In this document: positions 10,025 to 21,890 of the stretch, piece after piece
Numbering within the stretch: the stretch's first letter is position 1
Layout: each line of letters begins with the position of its first letter
From: Cordilura impudica
Taxonomy: Eukaryota > Arthropoda > Insecta > Diptera > Scathophagidae
Assembly (NCBI GenBank): GCA_963682025.1
Contig: OY821517.1
Span: forward strand, 48,421,441-48,485,440
Direction: 5' to 3'
Length of the DNA: 64,000 bases
The notes under the pieces: model-generated
Database searches by the model: none
What the model was told of the DNA's origin: nothing
The model's input: the letters and a program-made list of their open reading frames with translations, nothing else
Translations under genes and position numbers: made by a program

Positions 10025-12726
10025 TTTTTATTAAATGAATAACTTCATAAGTAAATTTTTTATTTATATCTCTTAAATCCATAGTTAATATTTTGGAACC
10101 ACATTTTCGGTTGACTATTTTTTAGTCTTTTTTTGTAAATGATTTTGTGGTTTTGCTAAAGTGCTTTATATGTTGTATAATAACGCAATTAAAAGGTGTT
10201 TTCAAAAAATTATATTTGAATTACAATCAATAATTAGATATGTGGAGGATAAACTTTGATCCACTATTTTTTTATATTTGACATTTCATATGCGCAGCCT
10301 TTAGTGGACATTAGTGGGTTAAGTATTCAACATTAAAGTAGTCGGCCAAAATCGTGTTATTCAAATTAGCAGCACCATGCTGATGGTGGTGGTTGTATGA
10401 GCTAATTTTAAATAATAAATACACAAGGCTATAGGGTGGATGAATTTGTACTTATGTTATTACATGGGTGAAGAAGACGTAAAGTAATTGCGTATTTCGA
10501 TTTTTAATTATAGGTTGAGTCAATCAGTCATTGAATCATTAAGTATAAGTTGTAATAATTAATTCATTCATTGGATTTAATTGTAAAGACTAAAAATAGA
10601 TGTCGTATATTGCTTTTAATGTCTTTGCTGATTTTGTTTCTGTTTCACTCAAATGAATGCCAAATAATCACAAAAAAATAAAAATAAATAAAAAATTAAA
10701 AATTCAAAGGCCAAGATTGCAAACATTGCACTTTTTAGATTAAAAATGCAAAAGCAAAAAAATATTAAAAATTACAATAAGCAAACTACAAAAATGTTTT
10801 CATTGTCTCCTATTACACCAACTATTATTCCCAGTTATAAAACAATAAACAACAATGAAAATATTTTTTGTACTTATTTCTGATTTTCTTTCATGTTTGT
10901 CTGCGGCTGTGGGTTTATGGCTTCAACATTTTTTTTTTATATTTTTTTTTTGTTATAATGATGGGTGGTTGTACACTTGATGTAAGAATCTTTTTTTATA
11001 TATGTACATGTAGGTGATGCAGGTGGTATGATTGAAGGTAATTTTTTGTTGTTGTTAAATATTGTCCCATTAGCGGAATTGGGTTCCCATCATTTTTATG
11101 CAAATTTATTTGTATTGTGAACCCTGATAATGCAAACTACCATACAATGGATAAATTGACAATTTTGAATAATTTCTATAATTTGCACAATCGTTGTTAA
11201 AGTTCTGTTCCAAAAAAGGAGCTTAATGAAAACGACCGTAATCTGAAGAGGCAAAAAGAAAACTGGTCAGAATGGTTATTACAGAAAAGAAATCAATTCC
11301 TAATGGACATGTCTGATAATCTGAGAATTTTGAGAAAAATATTACCTATCTACATAACCTTAAAATCTGTGAATAATTTTTTAGAAAAATCGTAGACTTT
11401 AGTTGTTATACCTAGTTGTTATATAAATTTCAAATTTGTTGTCTTTCTGAATTGGATTAGAATTTTTCCATTTCAAGAATTTTGATGTACGAATACATAT
11501 ACATATGTATGTATATACTAGGTTATATTTTCTTATCTAGTATATACAATGTATATTATACATACATACTTAGTTACATACAATGAAAGCTCAAGCTTAA
11601 ACCTCTTTCACTCTCTCTCGTTGTCTCTCTCTCTCTCTTTCTCTCCCTCTCTTTTTTTCCCTTTAGTATATACAATTGTTTTCGTATATTGCATTTTAAA
11701 ATAAAAAAAACAATGACCATTTTGATTTGTTGTGTTTTTTAGTTTTTGTTTTAAAATAAATTTATTTATATGAATATACATATATAAATAAATATGTTTA
11801 TAATATAGTTTATCTTGTTTTATTGTCGTTAATTTTTTTTTTAATATGTAGGTTTAGGTATTGTTTGTTTTACTTTTACACTCTGTTTTAGATCGTTAAA
11901 TTCATTAAATATAATTTGTTTGTATGTTTATTGCATACACACAAAGTATACTGTTGATTTTTATTAACAGTAATCTAAAGAATTAATTGATTTAAATCAA
12001 TTTAATATAATTTTGTTTAGGAATGAAGTCGATCTTAATAAATATTTAAGCTCATCACTGCCTCATTGACTGATTCACTGATGTATAACGCATTATAAGC
12101 ACTATTAATTGTAAATTAAATAATTAAGTATATGTACATATGTGCACTCCTTGGTCGCCACACGTTGTTAAAATGTAACTGTACCGTAAATGTAACGTTG
12201 GCATTTAGTGCAATTATAGAACGTTGCTGTGTAAAATTAACTAAACTTTATCAGATGTTCACAAATGTCACGTACAAACGTAGCAAAAATCTATTTTTAA
12301 CAGGTTGGGACGTTCCGGTTACGTGGCAGTTCTAAATGCTTTTCATGTAACAAAAAAAAAAAAAACAGGTGACACGTTAGGTTACGGTTACGTTTGGCTA
12401 ACTAGGCCTTTACTACTAGTCTTGTATAATATCCAAATAAAATAATTTTATGAATAAGTCAAAATTAATTTTTTTTTTTAAATTTTTATTTATTTATAAT
12501 TATGTATAATATGTATACTATAAATAAACAAATAGTTCATATTAATTAATTAATGTACACTGTCCCATATCGGGCGCTCTAACACTTAGAATAATTTCGT
12601 TAATTATTTGTAAATATGGATATGTTCAATATAATACCGTTCTAATAATATTGCTATAAAATTGTACAATGAAAAATTATATAAAAAACATTGCTTATAA
12701 GTATAAGTTTATTTCTAATTTGTAGT
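10025..12726. other. Long AT-rich stretch without a gene
   Basis: No supported coding region. It contains poly-A/T tracts, TATA-rich runs, a CT microsatellite (separate entry), and at 12,150-12,410 a locally less AT-rich block with repeated ACGTTG/GTTACGT words that may be an old repeat. Nothing RNA-like was recognised. Confidence 0.5.
11611..11655. repeat. CT microsatellite (interrupted)
   Basis: CTCTCTCTCGTTGTCTCTCTC followed by further CT runs and CCCTCTC. Confidence 0.9.
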
Positions 12727-13420
12727 CTAAGAGGTAAAAAACTGAAGGAAAATTGCCTTACTCGGTAAGCCACCAAAATTTTTATTATTATTTACATTTG
12801 AAAGTAAATTTTTATCTTTAGAGAAAATATCTCTGCTAAATCTATTATTCTCTACTGTCAGTTGATTATCATATATATTTTTAATATTTGCCCTCCTATA
12901 AATATGATAAATTATGGGAATACATCTATAGTTTTGAATATATCCTTTTCTATCGAGGTGTAGGCAAGCTTCTGTTGAAACATACCCACTTATTAGGTAT
13001 TTTTCCATATTAGATGGCGATATATTGAACCATATTGGACAACCATATGTCAATATGGGCCTAATTAAGGTTTGATATAACATTATGTTTACCTTGGGTA
13101 GTATATATTTTGAGATTCTTATACATACAAAATGCACGTTTTGCTTTTTCCAATTGTATTTGAATATGGGTGTTAAAGTATAAAAATTTATCTAGATTCA
13201 CTCCTAGATATTTTACTAATCCTTTGTTTGGGATGTCGATATTCGAACACGATTTGATACCAAATGATTTCCAATTTTTTCTAATATAATTGCATTTATT
13301 GGTTGGTGGTCTAAATAGAATTGTCTCACATTTGCTTATATTGATCTTTAGTTTTCAATCTGAGGTATATTTTTCAACTCTTCTACAGTGGCCTTGAAGG
13401 TGATTAATTCAAAATTAATT
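12727..13420 (-). pseudogene. LINE (jockey-group) reverse transcriptase C-terminal remnant
   Basis: Minus-strand translation gives, with frameshifts, KINISKCETILFRPPTNK (thumb-proximal part), KGLVKYLGVNLDKFLYFNTH, then KVNIMLYQTLIRPILTYGCP followed by IWFNISPSNMEKY. The KYLGVxLD and LIRPILTYGCPIW motifs are characteristic of the region after the catalytic YADD box in jockey-clade non-LTR retrotransposons. The YADD box, endonuclease and ORF1 are missing, so this is a 5'-truncated or broken copy. The frame from 13137 to 12727 is the longest uninterrupted part. An in-frame stop occurs near 13360. It is related in type to the LINE at 50.4-52.2 kb but is not a close copy. Confidence 0.75.
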
Positions 13421-14279
13421 TTAAGCAAAATATATATACATATACCATCAGGCCTAATTTCGGCCAAATTTGCGTTGTTCAGCCAAACCGAAAAGTATAT
13501 AACTTATTAATTGCATTTTGAAACAAACATTTGTATTTCTTTTCTTAATAGTTGTGCTGATTTTTTTTATAGATTAAATGAGAACTTTGTAAATAGTCAA
13601 AAAATAGTACACTTTGAGGTTCTAAAGTATGCTTTCATTAAAAGTTTACTTCAGACAAAAAGAATATACTTTAAGCGTTAAAAAGATATTTTTAAACAAC
13701 TTAACAATACGTAAAAACAACAGTTTTTACCTGAGAGAAATTTTTGTGAAAAAAAGAAAAATGTTTATACTGCATAATATTGAAAGAGATTTTGTAATCA
13801 GGCCACGTCGGAAGATTAATAAAAATATTTCGAAAAAATGTTCTACATTTTTTAAAATTTTCAAATCTTATATATTAAAAAAGTTTAAAACTAAAGTCAG
13901 TCCGTCTGGCTGTTCTATCCGGCCGATTTCCTTCTTTTTTACTTTTTACTGAAAGGTATTTAGACACAGATATGTCATCAATCATTGAAATTTACTCAAC
14001 TCCCACCTCACTCAAGTTATACTCAAACGCGATTCTTCCCTGTACATTTCTTATGGGACACATTCACTCAAGCAATTCGAATTCTCATAGATCCTCTTCC
14101 TTCACTCAAACTTCTATAACTAGAGTTCTAATTAACGTAGGCTGCTGACATAAGTCTAAGAACACTCAATGGATCAAGCTCTTTCTTTTGAGCTAAATTC
14201 GTTTAGTTTGAGGAAAGCTATGCGGGCACAATCAACTTTACATTATGCAACACACAAGTTAACGTACAGATTTCATACC
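13421..14279. other. No gene seen
   Basis: AT-rich. A 107-codon plus-strand frame (13629-13952) is lysine/phenylalanine rich with no domain and overlaps a repeat-like AGTCAGTCCGTCTGGCTGTT block near 13,895; I treat it as chance. Confidence 0.45.
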
Positions 14280-14486
14280 CTGTGTTGAGTTGTGAATTGC
14301 CAAAAATTTTAATACCTTTAGGTGGCATACAAGGTGGCCTTTATTTCTCTGTGTTCAACAAATATTTATAATGAAATAAACTTAATGAATTAAATAGATT
14401 AAAAAACATTGAAAGAAAGAAATTGAATGATAAAATAAAAATTTCCTAGAATTTGCACTCGAATTTCGAGGGCTGGGCTCTGCTAG
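14280..14486 (+). mobile_element. Helitron-like copy C, 5' part lost
   Basis: The 3' half is recognisable: GTTGAGTTGTGAATTG, then 'CCTAGAATTTGCACTCGAAT', the hairpin, and TGCTAG before a T. The middle is diverged, with an insertion, and the usual 5' start is absent. Confidence 0.6.
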
Positions 14487-15380
14487 TAATACTGAACTGT
14501 TTTTTGCTATCAGGTGATCTGATTCGGAACTAAATATGTTTACGGGCCAATATAGTACTTTGAATTTTCCGAAATGCCAAAAAAAATTTGCATTTTTAAA
14601 TTTAATAATTAATTCTTTTAAGGCTCTATGATTAGTAATACAAAAGATTTCAGTTTTATTTTCATTACCGAACTTTGCATTTTTTATGCAAAGTCTACAT
14701 ATATATAAGAAGTTAAGTTAATTGCAGTTGCTAGATTTGCAATTATAAAAAAATAAAACGTTGTAATTATATTCAGACGACTTTTAGACCTTAAGGCCAG
14801 ATTTCAAGTTAAAACATGGATTTGAACCTTGACAATCAATCAATTGCAGTTTTATTAAAGTTGTCGCTGATCTTAATACTGAATTACCAGCAAATTATTT
14901 ACTTATCTAAGAAATTTTCCTATAATGAATAGGTTATGCTATTATATCAAGTATGTACATACTCTACCATCCAAAAGTATTTGCCCGACCTAAAATATGT
15001 GTTTTTTCACTAATAGTTTCCGTTTAAAAAGTCATAAAATTATTGAGTAAATATTTTATTATATGCAATAAAAACTTTGTTTTTTTATCTTTGTTTTTTT
15101 AACATCAGATAGACATAGGTGGAAAGAGGTTTTTTTGGAATTTTCCATATTGGATAAAGGATTAGCGTGGACTTTTTGCAAAACGCTAGGAAGTGACAGC
15201 TATATTAATTTTTTACCCGAAAGGAAGTATCAGTAATTGAAAAAATACACATTAAACACATAAAAAACGAACGAGATATAACATATGTAGATACATATGT
15301 ATATGTGCGTTTTTCGGCAATAATTTATTTGAACGTTTATAAAAACGTCAGATATAAATTATACGCATATTAATCGGAAA
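14487..15380. other. No gene seen
   Basis: AT-rich sequence. 'ACTCTACCATCCAAAAGTAT' near 14,960 and a segment around 15,100-15,200 may be remnants of a Tc1-type element, but no motif is good enough to call. Confidence 0.35.
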
Positions 15381-15732
15381 CTAGCAGATTCCAGCGCTCG
15401 AAATTCGAGTGCAATTTCTAGGCAACTTTATTTCTCAACTTAGCCAATTCACAAACCAACACTTTTTTGGTTTATTATTATTGTGAATGAAGATAACAAA
15501 CTCATTAACAAACCTATTAACAAATTTAATAAACACACATTTTATGTATGTGTTAGTAGCAACTTTAAATGCAATTTACTCAAAATAAAGGAAAAAATGT
15601 AAAAATCTGTAAATCTGGTGAACATTTAAAAAGAAATTCCTTTCAAATAATATACGTTTGGTCAAAATCGCGATAAAACGGTAGAACAAAACATCGGTAA
15701 CAAGAAATCGCCTAGCATATTAATATTACAGA
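15381..15732 (-). mobile_element. Helitron-like non-autonomous element, copy D
   Basis: Reverse orientation: CTAGCAG at 15381 after A, near-perfect hairpin GCGCTCGAAATTCGAGTGC, and ...TAATATTACAGA before T. 352 bp. Insertion between A and T is preserved. Confidence 0.8.
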
Positions 15733-15878
15733 TTTTATAAAAAATATAAGAAGATATAGAAGAAGTGACTTATTGATAGTAGTTTAAAACTTAAAATTCA
15801 CAATTTTGGTCAGAATACACTATAATTGTACAGAATATGCAGCTATATTTTATAAAGACAAAACAGTGTACAAACATA

Positions 15879-17612
15879 CAGTGTTGGAAAAAATAATAGG
15901 GACACATTAAATTTTCAATATTTTCTTAAATTTTTATTTACATTTACATAAATAAAATTAAATATATATATATTAACTTAAAGATATTCCAATTGTCTAT
16001 GTAAAAAAATAAAAAAAAGTAACAGTCCTGCTTTATTCCTGGAATTAATTTAATTTTTATAAAAAAATGCCTGGAAAAAATAATAGGAATATTTTTTGAT
16101 TGGCAATAAAAATATATGTTTTTATTATATATTACCATCAAATCCTAATATTATTTTAATGTTTCGTAGAAGCTCCTTTCATTTTGATAACCTCTTGGCA
16201 TCGCCGGTTCATTAATTCCACAAGATTGCCACAAACATCCGGGGAAATGGAATACCATGCATCCTGAATTTTACTCCACAATTTGTGCTTATTTTTTGAT
16301 TTAAAACTTCCAATTTTATTTTTTAGAACTCCCCAAAGGGGATTTAGATTCGGTGATTGCGGGCACTTGATTTGCTAGAAACCATGATTTTACACTTCTA
16401 GCGGAGTGTTTAGGATCATTGTCCTGCATAAACTCCCACTTCAACGGCATTTCTTCCTCAGCAAATGGGAGCATTTTGTTCTGGAGGATTTCCAAGTAAT
16501 CTACAGCCGGCATTTTCCCCTGTATCCAGACAATTGGACCAACGCCAGATGCAGAAAAACATCCCCAAATTATCAAGGACCCGCCACCGTGTTTGACCCA
16601 CTTTTTTTACCATTGAAATCGATGGTGCAGGGTCCCCATAGTATTTATCAAGCTTTTCCTTGGTTTGATTGACGGTTTTTTTTTTTTTGCAAAAAATAAT
16701 GTTTAATGGACACTCGAAATTCACTTTTTTCCATTAAAAAAACCACGAGATTGTATGTTTTGACCAGCTGTTAAATGCAAAGTAAATGACGGAACTTGCT
16801 CAAAATTTTACAGTAGTCTATTAACAGATGTTACTTGATGGGAGCAGTGTTGCATTTTATATAACATTTATATATAAGGGAAGTTCGAAAAGTCACGGAC
16901 TTATTGATCCGCCCTCGTACTTTTCTTGGACTTCGACCCATAAGTCCAGCATCCTGCAGTCTGTTTCTTATCGTACGACTTGTTACGGTAGCACACAGTA
17001 CATTTTTAAGGCTATTTGATGACGCAAAGGGTTTGTTTTTTGAATTTCGAATTAAAAGTTGGTCAAAACGTGCTGATGTTTTACGTTTTCTTCCCCTGGT
17101 TTCGATGGTTTTTTTTTTTTTTGAATGAATCGCGTTAAATGCTTTATTTTTTTAACATTTCATTATTTGCGTAATTTTTCGAATTAATAACCACCCCTCT
17201 GCTTTTAATTTAAGGATTACATTTTTTTCACCATCAGTGGTATGAACACTCCGACCCATAAACAGAAATAACGAATACACTCAACTCGAAAATGTATCAA
17301 ATATGATTAGGTTAATCACCTTAGTTTTTTTTTTATCACTTTTAATTAATTTATGAAAAAATTTTATGTTGTTTTTCATTTAAGCAATATGTCCCTATTA
17401 TTTTTTCCATGTAAATTTACTTCTTTTCTAACTTTTCTGCAAAAAAGAATTAATTTAAAGAGAACAAAGTAAAAAAAGTAAACAGATATTGAAATCCCAT
17501 TATATTTAAAAGAATTTAACAGTGAGTGCCAACAAAAATAGCTCAGTACGAAAAAGTTAAGAACATGTTATTGAGGAAGGAGATATCGTCCCTATTATTT
17601 TTTCCAATACTG
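15879..17612 (-). mobile_element. Tc1-like element with IR/DR ends
   Basis: Left end CAGTGTTGGAAAAAATAATA (15879) and its inverse at 17587-17612 are flanked by TA on both sides. Each end has a second, inner copy of the motif about 190-200 bp further in (16074-16095, and 17391-17411 with CCCTATTATTTTTTCCATG). This paired inverted/direct repeat arrangement is known from Tc1-like elements such as Minos and Sleeping Beauty. Length 1,734 bp. It encodes a broken transposase on the minus strand. Confidence 0.88.
16156..17230 (-). pseudogene. Tc1-like transposase, frameshifted, catalytic Glu deleted
   Basis: The N-terminal DNA-binding half reads openly on the minus strand from about 17110: RGRKRKTSARFDQLLIRNSK, through TSRTIRNRLQDAGLMGRSPR, to a stop near 16880. 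The catalytic half then appears in other frames: IIWGCFSASGVGPIVW, PLKWEFMQDNDPKHSARSV (second Asp in QDND), and CPQSPNLNP directly followed by LWGVLKNKIG. In normal Tc1 transposases the last block reads NPIENLWG; here the residues carrying the catalytic Glu are missing in a clean in-frame gap. The C-terminus runs to ...MKGASTKH and a stop at 16156-16158. At least two frameshifts separate the parts. The exact start is unclear because the 5' end runs through poly-A/T tracts. It cannot be active. Confidence 0.85.
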
Positions 17613-17889
17613 TAAAAACAACGTATACACAACATAAAAACATTAAATTGGGGCAAATCTCTCACGTTATGCGAAAAAGACACACGAGAGAATGTATTCG
17701 ATAAAGAATTTTTGAAAAACAACATACTTAGGTACTCGTACATACATACATAAAAATTGTTGACATATAAGATTAAGTTTGCACACAATTTAACAACAAC
17801 AACAACAAACCCCCTTAATATAATACCACGCGTCATTTATATAAATTCCAACATACCAGCCATTTTTTTTAACAACAGCAACATAAAAC

Positions 17890-18660
17890 AAGAAAATTAT
17901 AGCCAGTCTAGAGCGACTATATGATACCCTATACCATGCATTTAGAGACTCTATCTCTTAGGACCAACAAATTGGATATAGAAAATAAGCATAAACCAAA
18001 TTTGAGTGGCATTGTTATTAATTTTTTTGCCTTCGAATATGAAAAAGTTCATATCGGAGGCTATATTTATATGGGGACTAGGTCGAAAAATAGACCGATC
18101 CTGACCACATTTCGTAAGGTCACTTATTTTTTTTTCAAAAACATATACAAACGAAAACTTAAGAAAAATCTATACAATATTTTTGCTTTTTGATAGATTT
18201 AAGTGAAAATCGGGAATCAGTTTCATATGGGGGCTATGACTAAGAATTGTCCCATAGGGGGTATTTTTGAACTACCGAGTAATGGATGTAATAAACACAC
18301 ACAAACACAATTTGAATGAGATCTATACGATAATTTGGATATTATGGCAATTTAGGTCGATCTCATAGGGGTAATTTGTATGGGGACTAGGTCTGAACAT
18401 GAACCGATTTTCACCAAATTCAATAGAGTTCATCCTATGGCATAATATACTAAATTTCATCAATATATATTCATATTTGTGACCTGTAGTTTGATTACAA
18501 GGTTTGCATGGACACACAGACAGACGGACGGACATCGCTAAACCGACTCAGAAAGAAATTCTGGGTCGATCGCTATAATAAAAGATGAGTCTAAGTCAAA
18601 TAATTTTGATAGTTACAAACAGCAGCACAAAGTCATTATACCCTGGCCACATAGTGCAAT
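17890..18660 (-). repeat. Dispersed fly repeat, copy 1 (about 770 bp)
   Basis: Contains internal near-repeats of 'TATGGGGACTAGGTCGAAAA' (18,071; 18,377), CATATGGGGGCTATGACTAA, then GACAGACGGACGGACATCGC and a terminal 'AAGTCATTATACCCTGGCC'. Copies of the same layout lie at 33.84-34.59, 36.64-37.39 and 51.15-51.87 kb (all in the opposite orientation). The left tip forms an imperfect hairpin (AGTCTAGAGCGACT). The 90-codon frame at 17921 is translated repeat. Confidence 0.75.
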
Positions 18661-18752
18661 AGGCTATAATGAAAATCGTGTCTAAAAACGGTGACCGTTT
18701 TAAAGAGTGTGCGGTGAATTTTTCGTTATTTGTTTGTTTGTTGCAGCATGTA

Positions 18753-20277
18753 CAGTGGTGTGAAAAATAATAGAGCCACCTCCAACCTCAATTTCAATAC
18801 TTACAAATTTATACAGATAATAATTTTGTTTGAGCTTTTTTGTTATTTTTTATTAGGTATTATTGTAATATAAAAAAAAACATTAATTAAATATTTGCAT
18901 TCATTGCTCTAAAAATTAAAATAAAAAAAATTCGGTATATACATTTATTTTCTCTGTGAAAAAAAAAAAATAAAACCATCTAAACAAACCTCCTAAAAGT
19001 ATTAGAAAGAAAATATAAATAATATGTTTAATAAAATAATTGCTTACATAATTGCTTAGTACTGAGTAGAGTCAACTAACTTTTGACAAGTCGTGACTGG
19101 CATATACTTCCATGCAGTCGCAACCATTGTCCACAGCTCATCTTTATTTGATGGATTCTTTCCTCTAAGACTATCTTTTAACCTCGCCCCACAAGTTTTC
19201 GATGGGATTTAGATCTGGTGACTGTAAAGACCATCCCAAAAACTTCACATGGTTGTCCCTGAAACATGCCTTTGCCAACTTCGATGAATGTTTTGGATCA
19301 TTGTCCTGTTGGAATATCCACTCAAGCGGCATTTCCCACTCAGCATAAGGCATCATGACTTCTCTTGAAATATTTGTTTAAAATTTTCCATCCATTATAT
19401 CCTGTATGCGATATAAGGGTCCGACTCCATAATATGAAAGGCATTCCCATACCATAATATTACCCCCTCCATGTTTAACGGTTTTAATGGTATATTGAGG
19501 ACAAAATTCTTTATTTTTGGGTCCCCGAACTTGAAGAGAACTTCGATCCGAGTTAAATAAATTTACTTTGCTCTCATCCGACCACAAAATATTACGCCAT
19601 TTAGATACGGGCCAATTTATGTGTTCCTTTGCAAATTCAAGTCTTTGTTTTATGTTGAGCTTTGATAGAAAAGGCACTTTACGTGCACTTCTTGCTTTTA
19701 AATAATTCTTAAGGAGCATAAGCCGTATTGTAGAAGTATCCATATCAAGTAGATATTGCTTTTTAAGGGCAGATGACGTCACAAAGGGGTCCAGATATTT
19801 TGGTTTTCCTTCCTCTTGTTTCTCTTCATACTTTATTGCATTTTCTAACATTTTCTTTGAACATCCAATAATTTCATCTATTTTTCTTTGAGACTTACCT
19901 TCTTGATGAAGTTTTTTTTTTATTATCAATTTTCGGCCCTCCACGCTACAGTGTATTCCTCTGCCCATTCTGTTAACTCATTTTACAATATTCTGCCTTC
20001 TTACTCAATTTTTCAAAAACAAAATTTAAAGAATTTGTTTTTTACTTTAAAATTTTCTTTTTAGCTTTAAAATTGGCTCTATTTTATATCACACTTGTTT
20101 CTCTTCAATTTACATACAAACACTGATATAATTAGAAATGACAAAATAACGGGATAACAATAAGAAAGAGACTTACTAATAATGCATAAAAAAAAATTCC
20201 AAAAAAAATTTGGTCTTGGTTAAAAAAACATTCAATGTATAGAACAGCAGGTGGCTCTATTATTTTTCACACAACTG
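18753..20277 (-). mobile_element. Tc1-like element, nearly intact
   Basis: Ends CAGTGGTGTGAAAAATAATA (18753) and its inverse ending at 20277, flanked by TA on both sides (18751-18752, 20278-20279). The match extends through GAGCCACC. 1,525 bp. The single minus-strand transposase gene has only two visible lesions. The tip sequence resembles that of the element at 15.9 kb (CAGTG...AAAAATAATAG), suggesting related lineages. Confidence 0.9.
19056..19968 (-). pseudogene. Tc1-like transposase (DD34E), two lesions
   Basis: Starts at 19968 with MGRGIHCSVEGRKLIIKKKL; an N-terminal helix-turn-helix (EGKSQRKIDEIIGCSKKML), the linker LKARSARKVPFLSKL, then the catalytic core: KWRNILWSDESKVNLF (first Asp), HGGGNIMVWECLSYYGVGPL, WIFQQDNDPKHSSKLAKA (second Asp) and SPDLNPIENLWGEVKR (Glu). 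From the D of QQD to the E of IEN there are 34 residues, i.e. DD34E. A TAA follows MDGKF near 19376, but the frame continues unchanged into TNISREVMMPYAEWEMP, so this is a single nonsense change. After GEVKR one extra base shifts the frame; beyond it LRGKNPSNKDELWTMVAT continues to a stop at 19056-19058. Total about 304 codons, slightly short of the usual 340. A cluster of basic residues near 130-150 could hold the nuclear signal; not verified. Confidence 0.9.
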
Positions 20278-21488
20278 TATGTAGCTTTATTGCTAAAAAA
20301 AAAAAACTGCGGGAAAACCTCTTCCAAACGTGCCATACAAAAATATACCAAATTTGCCCACTAATAATACCTATTTTGTTTTTATTTTCCATTATTGTGG
20401 TAGCTAATTTGAGGGTGTGCCACACAAACAAATCTTTGTACTTAATAGCAAGCACGACAACAACAACAGCAAATGTTAGAGAGTATGTCAATTACAGTTT
20501 TGTTGCTACAAAATTTTACAACTGGTCAAACCGATCTCAGCATACCCTTCAATCAAAGGTTCTAAGGAAAAACATTCGGTCTTACCAAGAAAAAGTTCTA
20601 GATTAAATTAAAAAAATTCAATTAATAAAAAGTATTTTTCTTAGGAAAATTATCTAAAATCATTTTGTAGAAACATTAACGATTTGCAGAAACATTCTAT
20701 GTTTACTTTGCATTGGACTACCTCCTACTGCAAAAGTAGGGTCTTGCCAACTAAAAATAAAAATCTTTATGTCACATTATTATACTTAGATAACTAAACA
20801 ATTAGTTTAGTAGTTGTTGCTGCTGTTTTCATACTGTCGAGCGTGTGTTGAAGAGTTCTATTGTTGTAGCAATTGCAGTAGTTGTTGTTGCTGGCATGCT
20901 AAGAATTCACCTTTATAAATCTCTTGTTTGTCAGCATTGTTCTTAATTTTTTCATTCTAATTATTCTATATTGCATATGTATGCATTTTTATTCTATTTT
21001 ATTATTTTTTTTTGTTGTTAAGAGACTTAAAAACTATGTATAATGAAAAACAAAACTTGGTCAAGTGAGAAAAACCTTGTGACATTAATTTAAATTTCTT
21101 TCTTGTGTTTCTTACGATTTGTTTTCTTTTTACTTCTGTTTTCTTTGCTTAGAAGTAGGTGTAGTAGCAGTCGTAATATTTAATAGTTTTTGCAATATCC
21201 GTAGTTTGTGTATCACACATCACTTAAGTTGTTTGTGATGATACTAACTACTTGTACTATTTTTGAAGAAAAGAATAAAGAATAAGAGGAACCTCTTCAC
21301 ATGTCTCTTAAAAAGATAGTAGTAGTTTTTTGTTTCTTACTAACAATAAGTAGATGGTATATCGGTTAAAAATAACTGAACGAGATTAAAGGTTTTGTTA
21401 CAAAACTTAATAAATAATAATTAAATAAATCTGAAGAGTTTTACACAAACGTTCTAATAGCAAACAAATCCAATACAGTAATTAATAG
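20278..21488. other. No gene seen
   Basis: AT-rich with short GTT/TTG runs near 20,810-20,900 and poly-A tracts. Opposing frames at 20,235-20,606 overlap the Tc1 end and show no domain. Confidence 0.5.
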
Positions 21489-21865
21489 TAATTAATATTA
21501 ATAGGTTAGGCGATTTCTTGTGACCGATGTTATGTTCTACCGTTTTATCCCGATTTTGACCAAACGTATATTATTTGAAAGGTATTTCTTTTTAGCCATT
21601 TTGCAGATGTACAGATTTTTAATTTTTTTCCTTTATTTTGAGTAAATTGCATTTAAAGTTGCTACTAACACATACATAAAATTATACAATGCCATGTGTG
21701 TGTTTATTAAATTTGTTAATATGTTTGTAATAAAAATGAGTTTGTTTTTTGTGTTGATTTGTGAATTGGCTATAATTGATTAGCATATCTTTAGGGTTTT
21801 TATTTAATGAAAAAATAAAATTTCCTAGAATTTGCACTCGAATTTCGAGGGCTAGAATCTGCTAG
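21489..21865 (+). mobile_element. Helitron-like non-autonomous element, copy E
   Basis: ATATTAATAGGTTAGGCG near the start (first six bases diverged from TCTATA), family interior, hairpin CTCGAATTTCGAG and CTGCTAG before T. 377 bp. It lies 25 bp before the mariner at 21.9 kb. Confidence 0.75.
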
Positions 21866-21890
21866 TAAAAAAAGAACTTAACTAAATATA

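Noticed and set aside
13629..13952. 107-codon plus-strand frame rich in Lys, Phe and Ile
   Set aside because: Composition follows the AT-rich background, there is no recognisable domain, and its 3' end overlaps repeat-like sequence.
17921..18193. 90-codon frame in the dispersed repeat
   Set aside because: The frame is not kept in the other copies (34.0, 51.7 kb), and internal near-repeats explain its sequence.
20235..20606. 123-codon plus-strand frame
   Set aside because: Starts inside the terminal repeat of the Tc1 element and continues into anonymous sequence without a domain.
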